Shown here piece after piece: positions 18,797 to 27,523 of a stretch of DNA of 64,000 nt. Origin of the DNA: a bacterium (GTDB lineage: Bacteria; Electryoneota; Electryoneia; Electryoneales; Electryoneaceae). The notes under the pieces were generated by a model. The model was given only the letters and a program-made list of their open reading frames with translations. It had not been told where the DNA came from and did no database searches. Where the stretch lies: contig JAHLLH010000012.1 in the NCBI GenBank assembly GCA_020444265.1, positions 1 to 64,000 of the forward strand, given 5' to 3'. The position numbers and the translations under genes were made by a program. How positions within the stretch are numbered: the first letter of the stretch is position 1; each line of letters opens with the position of its first letter.

Positions 18797-19759
18797 TTAC
18801 TGGGTGCTTGTTGAATCACTGCTACTTTGCAGGTTGTCCAGCCTCAAGCTGGCGGGCAAGGGTGGTGGACCGGCCCGTCCGAGTTCGCTGGGCAGGGTAC
18901 CCACCGGCCCCGTTTTACGCTGCGGGTCGCTGTCGACCCTCTCGATGTCCTCATAGCTATCCTCGAACAGGGGTGGCAGGACCCCGCCCTCACCCAGTCG
19001 AGTTGAGGGAATGTCTTCCTGACGTATGGTCTCGGTCCGCATCCCGAGGTCCGCTTTGCTCATCGATCCGACAGGGGCAAAACCTCGTTCTTTACGCCCA
19101 CCCTGTTGAATGAACTGCGTCTGTTGAAGCGATGGATAACGTCCGCTCACGTTGGTTCCATCCATTCCCGCATTCATGTCTAGCTGGTTCCGGTAGTCAC
19201 GTTCCTCGTCCAGCTCCTCGCCCAGATCGGTCACCACATCACGGAAAAAGACGGTGGCCGTTTTCAGGAACTCAGCATTCGGAGAAACCTTCTCGACCCG
19301 GTTGATGCTCCAGTAGACGCGACCAGTAAAGGGGTCCATCAGGCGGATACGCATACCAAGGCGTCCTGATTGACGCCCAAGCAAGGGCAAACCGCCGGTC
19401 CCCTGGTCCCAGAGGTAAATTTCGATGTCGGCGACAGCATCGATCTGGGCGCTGTCACGGACCACCGATTCTGCGCGGATGGTAAAGGCAGTCGCGAGGT
19501 CGAAACGGCGGTCGATCAGGTAGTTTTCGAAGCGAGCCAGGTCCACCACTTCGTATTCGCGCAGCAGTTCAGTTGCGAAGAGCGCGGAGACGGTACGTGG
19601 ATCGACACGGTTCAAACTGCGGCCCATGCTGGCGGGCATAACGATCAGACGTAATTCAATGCGCGGGTCGTAGTCCTGATCGACACGGATATCCCGTGAC
19701 GCCAGCGCGCTCGGAGCCAGCAGGCAAAGCAGCAGCAGGATGGTGATGAGTTGACGCAT
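18797..19759 (-). CDS. Exported protein, CsgG/LpoB-like fold suspected
   Basis: A 320-residue secreted protein of unknown function. ATG 19759 follows GAGGG and gives a signal peptide (MRQLITILLLLCLLAPSALA). The first ~190 residues alternate strands and helices (RLIVMPASMG, VSALFATELLREYEVVDLARFENYL, then DIEIYLWDQGTG, VYWSINRVEK), a pattern seen in CsgG/LpoB-like outer-membrane assembly proteins, but I see no decisive motif and no lipobox. The C-terminal ~120 residues are polar and Pro/Ser-rich, probably disordered. It is convergent with the tat operon. Confidence 0.78.
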   Translation of the reverse strand: MRQLITILLLLCLLAPSALASRDIRVDQDYDPRIELRLIVMPASMGRSLNRVDPRTVSALFATELLREYEVVDLARFENYLIDRRFDLATAFTIRAESVVRDSAQIDAVADIEIYLWDQGTGGLPLLGRQSGRLGMRIRLMDPFTGRVYWSINRVEKVSPNAEFLKTATVFFRDVVTDLGEELDEERDYRNQLDMNAGMDGTNVSGRYPSLQQTQFIQQGGRKERGFAPVGSMSKADLGMRTETIRQEDIPSTRLGEGGVLPPLFEDSYEDIERVDSDPQRKTGPVGTLPSELGRAGPPPLPASLRLDNLQSSSDSTSTQ

Positions 19760-19947
19760 GGATCCCTCACAATCGTTCCTGTTCATCTCTTCGGCATCAG
19801 GTGCAGGAAACTTGAGTCGCTGCTTGAAGTTTGGCTCCGAGATCGAGTCCCCTTGTGTCCGAACCGGCAAGGTCGAGGGGAACAATCCGACGGCTTTTGA
19901 TGTGTACATTGGTAGAAACAAGTTACCTTCATCCCGGAGGAGTGGTT

Positions 19948-20256
19948 GTGGATACTTACGATCGTTCCATGCGTCACCTGTCGAATCGACTTCAGGCTCC
20001 GGAGCGTGCCTATATGACAAGCAACATTTTCTCCAAACTGCTAAGCACTCTGTCGATTGTCCTGGCAGCCCTGATCGCGCCGTTGGCTTGGTTGACTCGT
20101 AAACCTGTTGTCCCTGCATTTCTGGGTACGGCGATTGTGATCATTGAAGGCATTCAACTCGTCTTCCGCTTCAATGACGATCTCGCTTTGCGACGACTTG
20201 CCCGAGAGAAGGCACGTCTCCGAGCCATGCGTGACACCTCACCCCCAAGTGTCTGA
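19948..20256 (+). CDS. Small two-span membrane protein, DUF4231/SLATT-like
   Basis: A 102-residue protein with two membrane helices (about residues 27-46 and 52-71) followed by a basic tail, ALRRLAREKARLRAMR. The topology and the IEGIQLVFRFND block recall the DUF4231/SLATT membrane module, but the protein stops where longer members continue. GTG 19948 is chosen because GGAGGAG (19936-19942) is five bases upstream; the next ATG would lose this site. SLATT-type modules are discussed as pore effectors; whether this one is related is uncertain. Confidence 0.6.
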   Translation: MDTYDRSMRHLSNRLQAPERAYMTSNIFSKLLSTLSIVLAALIAPLAWLTRKPVVPAFLGTAIVIIEGIQLVFRFNDDLALRRLAREKARLRAMRDTSPPSV

Positions 20257-20282
20257 TCCCACAAGAACGGGACGTGTTACCT

Positions 20283-21248
20283 ATGATCCGCTACCAGCTC
20301 GGTGGCCTTGACCTGCTCGATTCCGTTGGCCCTCTTTGGATAAAGCTTAGAAACTACCACGCTGAGCGATCGACCTGGTTTTCAGATGTGTTCCGCACGA
20401 AACCATGGGAAAAACGTCGTCGTGAGCTGAAGGCCAAAGCCGAAAATGGCGGACTGCGCGTCAGCCTTGTAGTCCAAGACGATGCCGACGGTCCGGTCGG
20501 GTACTGTGTCAGTACGCTTGATGGTTCCGGTATCGGGGAAATCGATTCGTTGTATGTCGATCCTGAGCTGCGTGGAGAGGGGATTGCATCGAGCCTGATT
20601 GAGGATCATCTGGCTTGGCTGCGAAACAATACAGCCAACCCGATCCGTCTATATGTAGCAGAGGGAAATGAGGGGGTGATGGAACTGTACCGACGTTTTG
20701 GATTCCGTCACCATTCACTCAGCCTGCAACTAACCGCTGATTGGCAACATCTTCATGAATCGAACGGTCTGATCGATCGCTCCGGCACCCCGGAACTGAT
20801 CTTTGGTGTCGGTTCTCTTGAACGACTACCCGCGATTGAACCGCTATGGCTGGCGCTACGCGAGCACCACATCCGCACATCGCCCCATTTCTCCGACCAG
20901 TTTGTCGAGCGTGACTTCGATCAGGAAAAGCTTGCTCTGATGCACACGCATCGGAAGGGAGCGGTTGCCATTCACACCGTTGCCACTCCAAGCGGTATTC
21001 TGATGGGGTATTGCATTGCTGCAAAGACTGCGACTGGAGTTGGACTGATCGAATCGCTTTACATCCGTCCTGAGATTCGAGGTGTCGGTGCCGGTGTAAA
21101 ATTGATCGTAACTGCCGTACACTGGCTGCAAAATCAGAGATGTGAGAAAATCCGCGTCCGTGTTGCAGTAGGTAATGAAGAATCCGCTGGTGTCTATGAG
21201 AAAGCAGGCTTTCATCTAGCTTCGCATATCATGGAGATCGTGGGCTAG
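20283..21248 (+). CDS. Tandem GNAT acetyltransferase
   Basis: A 321-residue protein with two GNAT domains. Each has an acetyl-CoA-binding region: IDSLYVDPELRGEGIASSLI in the first half and IESLYIRPEIRGVGAGVKLI in the second; each ends with a YRRFGF or YEKAGF block. The domain spacing suggests an internal duplication. The substrate is unknown. ATG 20283 or GTG 20274 are both possible starts; neither has a strong ribosome site. Confidence 0.88.
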   Translation: MIRYQLGGLDLLDSVGPLWIKLRNYHAERSTWFSDVFRTKPWEKRRRELKAKAENGGLRVSLVVQDDADGPVGYCVSTLDGSGIGEIDSLYVDPELRGEGIASSLIEDHLAWLRNNTANPIRLYVAEGNEGVMELYRRFGFRHHSLSLQLTADWQHLHESNGLIDRSGTPELIFGVGSLERLPAIEPLWLALREHHIRTSPHFSDQFVERDFDQEKLALMHTHRKGAVAIHTVATPSGILMGYCIAAKTATGVGLIESLYIRPEIRGVGAGVKLIVTAVHWLQNQRCEKIRVRVAVGNEESAGVYEKAGFHLASHIMEIVG

Positions 21249-21257
21249 CAGCAACTA

Positions 21258-21283
21258 GCCCGAGCAACAATGATTGCCCGGGC
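21258..21283. terminator. Hairpin between the convergent GNAT and leuS genes
   Basis: GCCCG-A-GCAA pairs with TTGC-C-CGGGC around a six-base loop. T runs are weak on both sides. Its place between convergent ends supports a terminator role. Confidence 0.5.
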
Positions 21284-21306
21284 CAAGTTTCGCTCCACTA
21301 GAATTC

Positions 21307-23790
21307 TTATCCCACCACTAAATTCACCAGTTTTCCCGGCACCACAATCGCTTTCCGAAGTGTCTTGCCTTCAATGAAGGATTGGATCTTCTCCGATGCG
21401 AGGGCTATTTCCTTCAGCGCGTCCTGATCGGCATCAGCGGGGGCTTCGATCCGGTCACGGAGCTTGCCATTGACCTGCACCACAAGGGTGATCGTATTGG
21501 CAACCAATGCAGCTTCATCGAAGCTCGGCCACTCCTGGTTGAATACGGATTCCGCACCTCCAAGACGCTGCCAGGCCTCTTCCGAGAAGTGGGGAGCGAA
21601 GGGGGCCATGACTCGGATCAATGCTTTAAGTATGACACGCATCGCGACAGGGTCAACCTTCTCGTCAGGCTCGTCCCCCATCCAGAGATAGAGGGCGTTA
21701 ACCAGTTCCATCATCCGGCTGATGGCGGTGTTGAAGGTGAAGTTCTCCAGGTCCTCGCCGACCATTTTGATCATGCGATGCAGCGTCCGGAAGACCTCTT
21801 CCGGGTAGTACGCTGATTTCGGTTCGCCCTCGGGAAGGGTGCCGTTGGCAAATTTGCCGATGAGACGCCAGACACGATTGAGGAAGCGGTCGATGCCGGT
21901 GATGCCCTCGTCCGACCAGTCCCCGCCCATCCGGTAGTCCCCGGTGAACATCAGGTACATACGGAATACATCGCTGCCGTACTTCTCGACGAAGGCATCC
22001 GGGTTGACCACATTCCCCTTCGATTTCGACATTCGCTGGCCATCTTTGGTAATGATTCCCTGGTGGATCAACCGTTTGGCTGGTTCAGGGACGGGGCAGA
22101 GGCCGATGTCATAGAGGAAACGGGTGATGAAACGGACATAGATCAGGTGACCTGTGCCATGTTCTGGGCCGCCCACGTACGTGTTAACCGGTAGCCAACG
22201 TTTCATCCGTTCCATATGCAATGGCTGATCGTCCTGGTCCGCCGCAAGGTAGCGCAGATGGTAGAAGGAGGAATCGACAAAAGTATCGAGGGTGTCCGGG
22301 TCACGCCGTGCAGGACCACCGCACGAGGGGCATTGAACATTCATCCAGTCGTCGAGTGCACCCAGCGGGCTGGTACCCTTCGGCTTGAATTCCTTGATCT
22401 CGTCAGGAAGTTCAACCGGCAGATCCTTTTGCGGGACAGGCAGGGTGCCGCATTTTTCGCAGTGAATCACCGGGATTGGTGCACCCCAGTACCGTTGACG
22501 GCTGACCGACCAGTCACGAATGCGGTAGGTGATGGATGCCTTTCCGCGTTCTAACTCCTCCAGCTTCCTCGTGACAAGCTTTTTACCCTTGTCACTGGTA
22601 ATCCCGGAATAATCCCCGGAATCAACCATCACACCAGGCTCCTCATAGGCTTCCTCCAGTTCCTCGGCCTCGATCAGGCCGGTTGCCGGACGAATCACCA
22701 CACGGATCGGGAGTTCGAACTTGTTGGCGAATTCGAAGTCACGCTGGTCGTGCGCCGGAACTGCCATCACGGCACCGGTGCCATAGCTGCCTAGCACGTA
22801 GTCCGCCACCCAGACCGGCACCTTTTCACCTGTTAACGGGTGAGTGACATAGGACCCCGTGAAGACACCTGTCTTTTCTCGAGCTGTCGAGGTACGGTCC
22901 ACTTCGCTCATGCGCAGCGATTTCTCGACATAGCTCTTGACATCTTCACGGTTTTTGTCCGTGGTCAGCTCATCAACGAGGTCGTTTTCAGGCGCGAGCA
23001 CAACGTAGGTGACACCGTATAACGTATCCGGCCGAGTGGTAAAGACTTCGATGTCTTGGTCCGGTTTGTCAATACGTGCGAAACGAATCCCCGCACCTTC
23101 GCTGCGACCGATCCAGTTTTCCTGGCGCTTGACCGTACTTTCCGGCCAGTCCACCTCTTTCAGGCCTTCGAGTAGTTTATCCGCGTAATCGGTAATCCGG
23201 ATGTACCACTGGGTCATCTTCCGTTGGATGACACCTGAGCCGCACCGTTCGCAGGAACCGTCCTGCAGGACCTGCTCGTTAGCAAGCACAGTCTGACAGG
23301 AAGGGCACCAGTTGACGAGGCCTTCCTTCTGGTAAGCGAGGTCATTTTCGAGCAGCTTGAGGAAGAGCCACTGGATCCACTTGTAGTAGGAGGGGCGGCT
23401 GGTGACGACTTCCCAGTCCCAATCGTACATCGCACCGATCTGTTTGAGTTGCTCACGGATAAGTCCGATTGATTCCTCGGTGACCTTACGTGGATGGGTA
23501 CCTACCTTGATCGCGTAGTTTTCTGCTGGCAGCCCGAAGGAGTCGAAGCCCATCGGTTCGAAGACATGGTAACCACGCATCCGCATGTATCGTGCATAGC
23601 TATCCGTCGGCCCATAGTTCCACCAGTGGCCGATGTGTAGACGGCTGCTGGAGGGATAGCTGAACATCACAAGGATGTACTGTTTGTCACCCTCAGGGTC
23701 ATCCAGGTCCACATGGTGGACGTCCGAATCCTGCCACTGCTGACGCCAATGCGCTTCTACTTCCGCGAAGGGGTACCGTTCCTCGATCAT
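21307..23790 (-). CDS. leuS: Leucyl-tRNA synthetase
   Basis: Charges tRNA-Leu. The 827-residue class I synthetase has HIGH in LHIGHWWNYGP near residue 48, the Cys4-type zinc region (CPSCQTVL...CERCGSG), a CP1 editing domain with TRPDTLYG, and RMSKSKGN for KMSKS. ATG 23790 follows AGGAAG and gives the usual MIEERYPFAEVE start; a longer frame to 23898 is not needed. It is divergent from fixC. Confidence 0.97.
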   Translation of the reverse strand: MIEERYPFAEVEAHWRQQWQDSDVHHVDLDDPEGDKQYILVMFSYPSSSRLHIGHWWNYGPTDSYARYMRMRGYHVFEPMGFDSFGLPAENYAIKVGTHPRKVTEESIGLIREQLKQIGAMYDWDWEVVTSRPSYYKWIQWLFLKLLENDLAYQKEGLVNWCPSCQTVLANEQVLQDGSCERCGSGVIQRKMTQWYIRITDYADKLLEGLKEVDWPESTVKRQENWIGRSEGAGIRFARIDKPDQDIEVFTTRPDTLYGVTYVVLAPENDLVDELTTDKNREDVKSYVEKSLRMSEVDRTSTAREKTGVFTGSYVTHPLTGEKVPVWVADYVLGSYGTGAVMAVPAHDQRDFEFANKFELPIRVVIRPATGLIEAEELEEAYEEPGVMVDSGDYSGITSDKGKKLVTRKLEELERGKASITYRIRDWSVSRQRYWGAPIPVIHCEKCGTLPVPQKDLPVELPDEIKEFKPKGTSPLGALDDWMNVQCPSCGGPARRDPDTLDTFVDSSFYHLRYLAADQDDQPLHMERMKRWLPVNTYVGGPEHGTGHLIYVRFITRFLYDIGLCPVPEPAKRLIHQGIITKDGQRMSKSKGNVVNPDAFVEKYGSDVFRMYLMFTGDYRMGGDWSDEGITGIDRFLNRVWRLIGKFANGTLPEGEPKSAYYPEEVFRTLHRMIKMVGEDLENFTFNTAISRMMELVNALYLWMGDEPDEKVDPVAMRVILKALIRVMAPFAPHFSEEAWQRLGGAESVFNQEWPSFDEAALVANTITLVVQVNGKLRDRIEAPADADQDALKEIALASEKIQSFIEGKTLRKAIVVPGKLVNLVVG

Positions 23791-24130
23791 GGTCTTCCTG
23801 TCATGCCCTGTGTTGAACCGGGTGGAGTCCCCGGAATGACCGTCTTTTAACCGAACCCGAAAGGTAGTGTCCCCTATGTTGATGGGCAAGGGCGGCAAGG
23901 GCTTGACTGGGGAGGAGAAGGACGTGGCTGGTGGGCTTTCGAGACGGGTTAGGCGATTGCGGTGACTGTCCTGCTTGCTTGACGCTCTATCCCTGAAGCC
24001 CTACATTTTCTACCTTGAGGCATGAGTCCCGAGGGGGGGAAGGTGGTCGATCCGATGGATCGGCTGTTCTTCGGGAATCGATGTCACAACTCGCACCCCA
24101 ACATCCCATCCGCACAGAGGAGCCCGATTC
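23791..24130. other. Divergent leuS / fixC intergenic region
   Basis: 340 bases without a gene. A sigma70-like promoter toward fixC is seen (TTGACG 23979-23984, 17-base spacer, TACATT 24002-24007). Toward leuS only a weak candidate is visible. No other structure was noticed. Confidence 0.6.
23979..24007 (+). promoter_or_regulatory. Sigma70-type promoter for fixCX
   Basis: TTGACG and TACATT at 17-base spacing, about 125 bases ahead of the fixC start codon. Confidence 0.6.
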
Positions 24131-25441
24131 ATGGATGAACAGTTTGAGGTTCTGATCATAGGTGCCGGTCCCGCCGGTATCAGCGCTGCCATCGCCCTTG
24201 CCAAAGCCGGGGTCGAGGTGGTGGTCCTCGAACGTGGGGAATACCCGGGTGCAAAAAATGTCTACGGTGGCATTCTCTTTACCCATCAGCTGGAAAAGTT
24301 GGTCGCCGATCAGATGGAGGATGCTCCGTTCGAACGAGCGGTGACTCGTCGTCGCTTCGGCGCACTTGCCGATGACCGTGAAGTTGCCCTCGACCTGAAG
24401 GTCGGAAGCTGGCGCGAAAAACCTTACAATCACACGGTCACCGCGCTGCGTGGACGATTCGACCGTTGGTTCGCCGAGCAGGCGGAAGCCGCAGGGGCTC
24501 AGGTCTTTTCGGGCTTCATGGTCTCTGACCTGATTGTCGAGGATGGACGGGTTGTCGGGGTGAAGGTGCAACCGGGTGATGAGGAAATGCGTGCCCAGGT
24601 TGTCATTTCCGCTGAAGGTGCCCAGGCGTTCCTCGCACGAAAAGTTGGCTTGATGCAGCCCCAACTGCCGCAGCGCCACATGATCACGAACGTGAAGGAA
24701 GTGATCGGCATGCCGCAGGAGAAGATCGAAGACCGTTTCCTGTGCGAACCCGGCGAAGGGGTCGCGATGGAATATTTTGGCGAGCCGGTCAAGGGATATT
24801 TTGGAATGGGATTTGTCTATACCAATAAGGATTCCATCTCGATTGGGCTTGGGTTGACTGTCCACGACCTCATCCAGTCCAAGCAAACATTGAACGATTT
24901 CCTCGAACATTTCAAAAGCCTGCCTACGATCCGCAAACTGATCGAAGGTGGCGAGTCGATGGAATACGCTGCCCACATGATCCCCGAGTATGGTTACAAC
25001 CATCTACCGAAGATGAGCATGCCTGGTTTGATGCTTGTCGGGGATACAGCGGGTTTGGTGAATGGCAGTGTCTACCACGAGGGCACCAACCTCGCGACCG
25101 GTTCGGGACTCCTGGCCGCAGAGACAATCCTTGAGGCGAAAGAGAAAGGGATGGACTTTGGTACCGGCGAAGCGCTCGCGCCGTATCGTCAGAAACTCGA
25201 AGCCACCTTCGTACTCAAGGACATGAAGAAGTTCCGACGCATGCCTGATTTTTTCAACAAGTATCCGCACATCCTGCGTGACTATCCGACCCATGTCACC
25301 AAATGGATCGCGGACTACTTCACGATTGATGAGACTCCGAAGGAAGATGTCGAGAAGGGTATCCTGAAGAGCATCAAGAAAGATATCGGGATGTGGAAGT
25401 TTGCCACGGAAATGCTACGTATCGGGAGAGCTGTACGATGA
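24131..25441 (+). CDS. fixC: FixC-type electron-transfer flavoprotein:quinone oxidoreductase
   Basis: An FAD enzyme that passes electrons from an electron-transfer flavoprotein (FixAB/EtfAB) to quinone. It starts FEVLIIGAGPAGISAAIALA (GxGxxG about residues 10-15), continues with VVLERGEYPGAKNVYGG, and has a late GDTAGLVNG motif. The 436-residue length is normal. GAGGAG lies nine bases upstream of ATG 24131. fixX overlaps by ATGA. The FixAB flavoprotein genes are not in the window. Confidence 0.93.
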   Translation: MDEQFEVLIIGAGPAGISAAIALAKAGVEVVVLERGEYPGAKNVYGGILFTHQLEKLVADQMEDAPFERAVTRRRFGALADDREVALDLKVGSWREKPYNHTVTALRGRFDRWFAEQAEAAGAQVFSGFMVSDLIVEDGRVVGVKVQPGDEEMRAQVVISAEGAQAFLARKVGLMQPQLPQRHMITNVKEVIGMPQEKIEDRFLCEPGEGVAMEYFGEPVKGYFGMGFVYTNKDSISIGLGLTVHDLIQSKQTLNDFLEHFKSLPTIRKLIEGGESMEYAAHMIPEYGYNHLPKMSMPGLMLVGDTAGLVNGSVYHEGTNLATGSGLLAAETILEAKEKGMDFGTGEALAPYRQKLEATFVLKDMKKFRRMPDFFNKYPHILRDYPTHVTKWIADYFTIDETPKEDVEKGILKSIKKDIGMWKFATEMLRIGRAVR

Positions 25442-25725
25442 GTGACAATCCCAAAACGATTGAAGATAAACTTGGTTTGCTGGCCTACCGATCCGATGAG
25501 AAGTCGCACATTACGGTGGACCAGGAAAAATTCAAGGCCGATCCGGTGAAAGCGATATTGTACGCCTGCCCGGCGAAGGTATATGTGGAAGATCCCCAGA
25601 CCGGGGAATGTATTGTGAACTATGAGAACTGTGTCGAATGTGGCACCTGCCATGTTGTTGCACCGGACTACGTCAATTGGTTTTATCCGGAAGGCGGAAA
25701 AGGTGTCCACTATAAGATGGGATAG
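25438..25725 (+). CDS. fixX: FixX ferredoxin-like protein
   Basis: A 95-residue partner of FixC that holds a 4Fe-4S cluster. Cysteines are in YACPAKVY and ENCVECGTCH, as in the family. ATG 25438 overlaps the fixC stop; the ATG at 25393 is inside fixC and is rejected. Together FixCX form the quinone-reducing end of ETF electron transfer or bifurcation. Confidence 0.93.
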   Translation: MSDNPKTIEDKLGLLAYRSDEKSHITVDQEKFKADPVKAILYACPAKVYVEDPQTGECIVNYENCVECGTCHVVAPDYVNWFYPEGGKGVHYKMG

Positions 25726-26542
25726 GCATGTCAGCCGTGGCATTATCCTCTCGTTCGTGACCCTACTGCTGGTCTGTCCGACCTCTCTGTTCGCACAGAG
25801 TGAGGACCAGCAGGAATTGGCCATTAGCGAGGTTCTCTCCCTCTATCGAACAGGCAGGATAGATCGTGCCGAACTGGAAGCTCTCCGTCTATTGAACCAC
25901 ACCAGTGAACTCAGTGCGGATGATCGATCCCAACTCTACCAGGTACTCGCCTTTATCGCGATCGCACGTGAAGATCCACAACTCGGTCGTGAGTTTTTCC
26001 TCCAGGCCATTCGTGAAAAACCGGACCTCAACCTTGATCGCAACCTGACATCACCGAAGATTCTGTCGGTTTTCGACGAGGCACGAGCCGATTTCAAACG
26101 AGTGCAAATCCGTGAGCAGGATCTCTCCGAAGAGGCGATGCGGGCAGTAAACTTGCGTCTTGAAGGCGCGAAACGATCGTTGGTGCTTCCTGGGTGGGGG
26201 CAGTTCTACAAAGGGAACCGTGAACACGGCTACGCCTTTCTGGGAACCGCAGCCCTGGTTGGTGGTGGACTTGTTTTTTCGCAAATAATGATGACGGATA
26301 AACGTGACGAATACCATGCCAGCAATGACCCGGAAGAGGCTTCTTCGTTGTACGATGAGTACACGTCGGCTTGGGACACACGGAACGGGCTTGCTTGGAC
26401 GCTGGGGATTGTGTGGGCGTTAAATATTGCAGACGCTCTCTGGTTCCCCCCAGAGGTTGATGTTGTGCCAGGATCAAGCACATCGTTCAGACGCAGCGGA
26501 CGTCCTGGAACCCCGATGATTGGGGTCGCGATCCGCTTCTGA
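25703..26542 (+). CDS. Exported DUF5683-like membrane protein
   Basis: A 279-residue protein with a signal peptide when started at GTG 25703 (hydrophobic IILSFVTLLLVC, cleavage near LFAQS). The first half is helical and TPR-like (AISEVLSLYRTGRIDRAELEALRLL). The second half has the DUF5683 hallmark LPGWGQFYKGNREHGYAFLG followed by two hydrophobic stretches. It overlaps the end of fixX by 23 bases. The start is uncertain because no ATG precedes the signal peptide. Function unknown. Confidence 0.75.
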   Translation: MSTIRWDRHVSRGIILSFVTLLLVCPTSLFAQSEDQQELAISEVLSLYRTGRIDRAELEALRLLNHTSELSADDRSQLYQVLAFIAIAREDPQLGREFFLQAIREKPDLNLDRNLTSPKILSVFDEARADFKRVQIREQDLSEEAMRAVNLRLEGAKRSLVLPGWGQFYKGNREHGYAFLGTAALVGGGLVFSQIMMTDKRDEYHASNDPEEASSLYDEYTSAWDTRNGLAWTLGIVWALNIADALWFPPEVDVVPGSSTSFRRSGRPGTPMIGVAIRF

Positions 26543-26675
26543 GTGCAGGAGAGGTACGCGTCTATGCAAATGGTGCATGGTATTGATGAATGGTGCATGG
26601 ATAAGATGCTGAGCGGGCGCGACAAAGAGATTTCGTGTTTTTGTTAAGTAATGCAATAACAAGCATGTGTTCAGG

Positions 26676-26704
26676 AGCGAGCCTCAAAGGGGCTCGCTTT
26701 TCTG
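26676..26704 (+). terminator. Rho-independent terminator
   Basis: AGCGAGCC / GGCTCGCT, eight pairs, loop TCAAAGG, then TTTCT. It lies 134 bases after the DUF5683 gene and probably ends the fixCX unit. Confidence 0.85.
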
Positions 26705-26833
26705 CTCTGGCACACCCGTTGCAACTACAAATGGCAGACGTGCAACCAGTGATTTCCGCGATCTTTGAAACAATGAAGGCTTCTTTCAGTTGTGGACCCC
26801 CTTTTCCTCCAGCACTTCAACGACGGTTTACTA

Positions 26834-26875
26834 GCACTGCAACAGCACGGTTACCACGCACTGCAACAGCACGGT
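26834..26875. repeat. Two 18-bp direct repeats
   Basis: GCACTGCAACAGCACGGT occurs twice with a six-base gap (24-base period). The unit also contains an internal GCAnnnGCA rhythm. Only two copies are seen. Confidence 0.8.
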
Positions 26876-27072
26876 CCTTTTGATTTGATTTGACGTACGG
26901 TTTCTGCACTGAACGCATTGATGGTTCACAGTCCTGGAAGCAGAGGCCTTCATTGTTTTTGCTCGCAAGCACGGGATTCTGTGATGTAGGCTGATGAAGC
27001 TTTTGCGCGGTCTCCTTTGATTTTCAGCCATTCGCGGTTTGCCCACGCAGCGTTTTCCCTGACGCTGTCCCC

Positions 27073-27110
27073 GAAGGCCGAAGTTCCGCACCCACGGAAC
27101 TTCGGCTTTC
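27073..27110. other. Strong hairpin of unknown role
   Basis: GCCGAAGTTCCG / CGGAACTTCGGC, 12 perfect pairs with a six-base loop, extended by GAAG/TTTC to 16 with one G-T pair. The plus-strand tail is TTTCCC, so it could end a short RNA, but no gene is recognised before it. Confidence 0.6.
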
Positions 27111-27257
27111 CCATTTGTGTCGTGACTTTTTTCCCTCTTCAGTGCCCCTGTATCCTTTGAGCGTTCGGCCCAGCCTGTTTTACCGTGACTCTCCATGCAT
27201 GTGAGGGTAATAGCTACATAAAACCCACAGCACGGGAGTCCCAGACCCCCGGACCCG

Positions 27258-27286
27258 TTGACACTTCCGCCCCTCGAGCCTATATT
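27258..27286 (+). promoter_or_regulatory. Promoter of tRNA-Pro
   Basis: TTGACA, 17-base spacer, TATATT. The predicted start is about eight bases before the mature tRNA 5' end. Confidence 0.85.
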
Positions 27287-27300
27287 GCGTGCCGTTCGTT

Positions 27301-27375
<75 letters not shown>

Positions 27376-27379
27376 GAAA

Positions 27380-27419
27380 AAGGCCGTCAGTGGAATTCCA
27401 CTGGCGGCCTTACTTTTTT
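27380..27419 (+). terminator. Terminator of tRNA-Pro
   Basis: AAGGCCGTCAGTGG / CCACTGGCGGCCTT (one G-T pair), loop AATT, then ACTTTTTT. Confidence 0.93.
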
Positions 27420-27523
27420 GCGTTGGGTTGAGGACTTGCTTGCAGGAATTGTTTTAGGGTAGTGGGTGATGGATTCAATTTCTTGTGAGCAGGCATTTTG
27501 CAGGAAGAAAACCGAAAAATGAT

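Larger units (their letters stand above)
26543..27300. other. Long intergenic region with short repeats
   Basis: 758 bases without a gene I can support. It holds two copies of AATGGTGCATGG (26569 and 26589), a terminator (26676-26704), two copies of GCACTGCAACAGCACGGT (26834-26851 and 26858-26875), a strong isolated hairpin (27073-27110) and the tRNA-Pro promoter. A 54-codon open frame on the minus strand (26950-27114) is not supported by any family match. Confidence 0.6.

Noticed and set aside
23987-25003. A 338-codon open frame antisense to fixC
   Set aside because: fixC has complete FAD motifs; the antisense frame has none.
26950-27114. A 54-codon open frame on the minus strand starting MGKPKFRG
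   Set aside because: No ribosome site, no family match that I recognise, and its 5' end is a perfect hairpin. Kept only as a note.
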